Translations under genes and position numbers: made by a program
Shown: piece by piece, positions 5,899 through 7,699 of the stretch
How positions within the stretch are numbered: the stretch's first letter is position 1
How the letters are laid out: every line of letters starts with the position of its first letter
Source of the DNA: Clostridia bacterium
GTDB taxonomy: Bacteria; Bacillota; Clostridia; Oscillospirales; Acutalibacteraceae
Direction: 5' to 3'
Length of the DNA: 7,699 bases
Assembly: GCA_017425745.1 (NCBI GenBank)
Contig: JAFOXT010000035.1
Location: forward strand, 1-7,699
Notes under the pieces: generated by a model
Told to the model about the DNA's origin: nothing
Seen by the model: the letters and a program-made list of their open reading frames with translations, nothing else
Databases searched by the model: none

Positions 5899-6048
5899 TT
5901 ATCTTTGGCAAGAAAAAATGCCAAGAGCAACCAACATAATTGCAAGGATGAAAAGCATTGCTTTAACGGGAAAATATAATCCCAGAAGGATGCCAAGGCC
6001 AAAGGCTGCAAAAAGCAGTCCCTTCGGATAAGTTCCGTGACTGAACAT
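5899..6048 (-). CDS. Small two-helix membrane protein of 49 residues, family not recognised
   Basis: A hydrophobic peptide with two probable transmembrane helices, about 10-26 (GLLFAAFGLGILLGLYF) and 30-45, joined by a tight PVK turn at 27-29. It has a short polar N-terminus (MFSHGTYPK) and ends in Cys-Gln-Arg. The glycine pattern GLGILLG suggests close helix packing or self-association. I chose the ATG at 6048 because AAGGG stands 8 bases upstream. A longer in-frame start at 6129, overlapping the rsgA stop, would add 27 polar residues with a poor ribosome binding site. The gene sits 73 bases after rsgA and 32 bases before the spoVM start, where Bacillus has rpe and thiN. Function unknown. 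Co-transcription with spoVM or rsgA is likely from spacing, so roles in sporulation or envelope biology are guesses. Confidence 0.7.
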   Translation of the reverse strand: MFSHGTYPKGLLFAAFGLGILLGLYFPVKAMLFILAIMLVALGIFSCQR

Positions 6049-6121
6049 GCAATCATCCCTTCGGTATATATAAGTCATAGACTCATTACAGTATATGCCC
6101 GACGGATAAAGAGCGTGAAAA

Positions 6122-7000
6122 TTATACATTCCACTTCTTCAGATTTTTTTGCTCGTCATACATTGTTTTGTAGCTTTCGTATCTGCTGAGACTCATCTCA
6201 CCATTTTCAACAATTTCTGTAATCTTACAGCCTTTGTCGCCAAGGTGAGCACAGCCGGTAAAACGACACTCCCCTATATGCTCTCTTATTTCAGGAAAAT
6301 AGTTTTCCAGATCGCTTGAAAATATTACACTGTCATCGGCAAAATCAATGCTTGAAAAGCCTGCCGTCTCAATTACAAGTCCATCTCCGACGTGGAAAAT
6401 TTCTGCCTGTCGGGTTGTGTGTCGTCCTCTGCCTAATTTATCGCTTATTTCGCCTGTTTCAAGGCTTAAAGTCGGTGACAGTGCGTTAATAAGGGTTGAC
6501 TTACCCACGCCTGAATTGCCCGTAAAAGCAGAAATACAACCACTCAGCTCAGATTTGATTTCATCAAGGTTTTCGTTTGAATCCTTTGAATGCAGGTAAA
6601 CCTTATAGCCTGCTTTTCTGTAAGTATCAAGCAATTCTGCCGAATCATCAAGGTCGGTTTTAGTTATTACAATAACGGGCTCAATATCGTGCTTTTCAGC
6701 AAGTACTGTCATTTTATCAATTACAAGTGTATTCGGAAAAGGCTTGGCTGTTGATACAACAACAAAAAGCTTATCGATATTAGCTACAGGTGGTCTTCTG
6801 AGCTTGTTTTTTCTTTCCTTAATTTCATCAATGGTGTTTTCCTTGTCGGTGCGGACAGTTATTGTAACTCTGTCACCTGCTAACGGGCTTATTCCGTCTT
6901 TTCGGAATTTACCCTTTGCTTTACATTCAAAAACACCGTCAGCGGTTTCTACATAATAGAAACCGCCGATGCCTTTAAGGATTAATCCTTCTTTTATCAT
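6122..7000 (-). CDS. rsgA: Ribosome small-subunit-dependent GTPase RsgA (YloQ/CpgA/YjeQ)
   Basis: A circularly permuted GTPase of 292 residues that binds the 30S subunit late in assembly and checks the decoding centre; its GTPase is stimulated by the subunit. Domains in order: N-terminal OB fold (about 1-68); permuted G domain with G4 TKTD (113-116), G1 P-loop GNSGVGKST (161-169), switch I GRGRHTT (190-196) and G3 ETAGFSS (211-217, with Glu in place of the more common Asp); C-terminal zinc site Cys245, Cys250, His252, Cys258; then a terminal helix. All hallmarks are intact. The ATG at 7000 lies 2 bases after the kinase stop, with AAGGTGA inside the kinase's last codons, so the two are translationally coupled. 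In B. subtilis the neighbouring kinase PrkC phosphorylates this GTPase, which fits the shared operon. Confidence 0.96.
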   Translation of the reverse strand: MIKEGLILKGIGGFYYVETADGVFECKAKGKFRKDGISPLAGDRVTITVRTDKENTIDEIKERKNKLRRPPVANIDKLFVVVSTAKPFPNTLVIDKMTVLAEKHDIEPVIVITKTDLDDSAELLDTYRKAGYKVYLHSKDSNENLDEIKSELSGCISAFTGNSGVGKSTLINALSPTLSLETGEISDKLGRGRHTTRQAEIFHVGDGLVIETAGFSSIDFADDSVIFSSDLENYFPEIREHIGECRFTGCAHLGDKGCKITEIVENGEMSLSRYESYKTMYDEQKNLKKWNV

Positions 7001-7002
7001 AA

Positions 7003-7699
7003 TTATTCTTCACCTTCTACAAATTCCGGACCGTCAGGTGCTTCTGTAGGCGGAGCAGTCGGCTGTGTTGCCGGCTCTGTCGGTGCTGTTGTGGGCGCAG
7101 TAGTTGGTGCTGTTGAAGGAACTGTACTCGGAGCAGTAGTCGGCTTTGTTGTAGGTGCTGTTGTCGGCTCAGTGGGAACAGTTGTTTCGTGCTTTTTGGT
7201 GGTTGAAGGCTTAGTTGTTTTATCTTCGTCCTTCTTAGTTGTAGTTTCGTCTTTATCGGTTGTTTCTTCTTCAGTTTTTTCAGGTGGTCTGCCTGTACTT
7301 ACAAAAACTGCAAGACTTGTTCCGGGAAGAGCCATTTCACCAATCAACTCATGGCCGATAATTGTATTTGCAGGTGAAGATGAGGGTCTGTATTCAGTTC
7401 TTGAGCTGTCGAGAACAAGACCAACCTCTTCAAGTGCAGTTCTTGCTTCAGAAACTGTCATACCAACAAGGTTAGGAACTTCAACCGGTTCAATTTCTTC
7501 ACTTGTTGCAACGATAATTTCAATAAGTGAGCCCTGCTCAACCTTGGTGCCCTTCTTAGGCTTAGTACGGATTACCTTGCCGATTTCAACTTCTTCGCTT
7601 TTTTCCTTAGTAACTTTAACTTCAAAGCCTTCGCCTTTAAGAACAGATTCAGCTGAAGTGTATTCATAACCGTATACATCGGGAACTTCAATTTTTTCC
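7003..7699 (-). CDS. prkC: PASTA-domain Ser/Thr protein kinase (PrkC/PknB type), C-terminal 231 residues, cut by window edge
   Basis: Only the extracellular C-terminal part is inside the window; the kinase domain and transmembrane helix are upstream of it. Two PASTA domains are visible. The first begins EVPDVYGYEYTSAESVL and ends with VEQGSLIEIIVAT. The second begins VEVPNLVGMTVSEARTAL and ends LPGTSLAVFVSTG. They bind muropeptides or peptidoglycan in the family. After them, from about base 7287, comes a tail of roughly 92 residues. A Lys/Glu/Asp/Thr-rich stretch leads into Thr-Pro repeats of the TAPT/TTAP type (about 7036-7191), and the protein ends in an acidic DGPEFVEGEE. Such a tail is not in B. 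subtilis PrkC and may be a wall-spanning or glycosylated extension. Assignment as kinase is inferred from the PASTA pair plus the downstream rsgA, which is the usual order; a penicillin-binding protein with PASTA domains is the less likely alternative. Confidence 0.88.
   Translation of the reverse strand, partial: EKIEVPDVYGYEYTSAESVLKGEGFEVKVTKEKSEEVEIGKVIRTKPKKGTKVEQGSLIEIIVATSEEIEPVEVPNLVGMTVSEARTALEEVGLVLDSSRTEYRPSSSPANTIIGHELIGEMALPGTSLAVFVSTGRPPEKTEEETTDKDETTTKKDEDKTTKPSTTKKHETTVPTEPTTAPTTKPTTAPSTVPSTAPTTAPTTAPTEPATQPTAPPTEAPDGPEFVEGEE

Noticed and set aside
5905..5924. Hairpin TTGGCA / TGCCAA at the end of the 49-aa gene
   Set aside because: Six base pairs only, with the T-run in the loop instead of after the stem on either strand, so it is not a terminator; it probably follows from the codons.
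5826..6056. Minus-strand 76-codon frame overlapping the 49-aa gene and spoVM
   Set aside because: Its ATG directly abuts the AAGGG site, leaving no spacing, it runs out of frame through spoVM, and the overlapping frame gives a much better membrane protein with good spacing.
6090..6097. Minus-strand CATATACT, similar to a sigma-E -10 element, before the 49-aa gene and spoVM
   Set aside because: No matching -35 element (KMATATT type) stands 13-15 bases upstream, so I do not call a sporulation promoter.
7091..7669. Plus-strand open frame of 192 codons rich in Val and Gly
   Set aside because: It is the antisense of the PASTA kinase Thr-Pro repeats and last PASTA domain; the composition simply mirrors the repeat and there is no gene-like start signal.

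Overview
The window looks like a chromosomal segment of a low-GC, endospore-forming Clostridia member, probably of the Oscillospiraceae/Ruminococcaceae kind. This rests on AT-rich DNA, strong AGGAG-type ribosome binding sites, consensus sigma-A promoters with 17-bp spacers, a PASTA kinase-rsgA-spoVM cluster, and a clostridial-type TtcA-like protein. No CRISPR array, insertion sequence, rRNA or tRNA was seen.

Layout, left to right. (1) 1-472, minus: the start of an M20 dipeptidase of the PepV/Sapep type, cut by the window edge, with its own promoter at 515-543. (2) 571-1864, minus: a two-gene operon coding for a 243-aa protein (pyrophosphatase-like N-terminus plus Nudix domain) and a COG2426 small membrane protein. 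It has a promoter at 1929-1957 and ends in a strong hairpin terminator at 571-602. (3) 2032-4909, plus: a tightly packed operon, divergent from the Nudix operon, coding for a Cof-type HAD phosphatase, an HD-domain phosphohydrolase, a CmpB-family (PF06541) membrane protein and a TetR-type regulator. A 30-bp imperfect inverted repeat overlaps the -35 box and may be the regulator's operator. (4) 4906-5739, minus: a TtcA-like PP-loop protein. It converges on the TetR gene with interlocked stop codons, and a terminator hairpin sits directly before its ribosome binding site. (5) 5792-7699, minus: the 3' part of a PrkC/PknB-type PASTA kinase, the ribosome-assembly GTPase RsgA, a 49-aa two-helix membrane protein, and a 24-aa gene with a TTG start that I identify as spoVM. 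The last is short enough to be missed by ordinary gene callers.

How the genes fit together. Region 5 is a shortened form of the Bacillus prkC-cpgA(rsgA)-rpe-thiN-spoVM neighbourhood, without rpe and thiN and with a small membrane protein in their place. It joins cell-envelope signalling, 30S maturation and spore-coat anchoring. Region 3 looks like a self-contained cassette of two soluble phosphohydrolases, a membrane protein and a regulator; its substrate is unknown. Most genes here are conserved housekeeping types. The most useful points are the hidden spoVM, the pyrophosphatase-like/Nudix fusion, the candidate operator and the odd architecture before ttcA.
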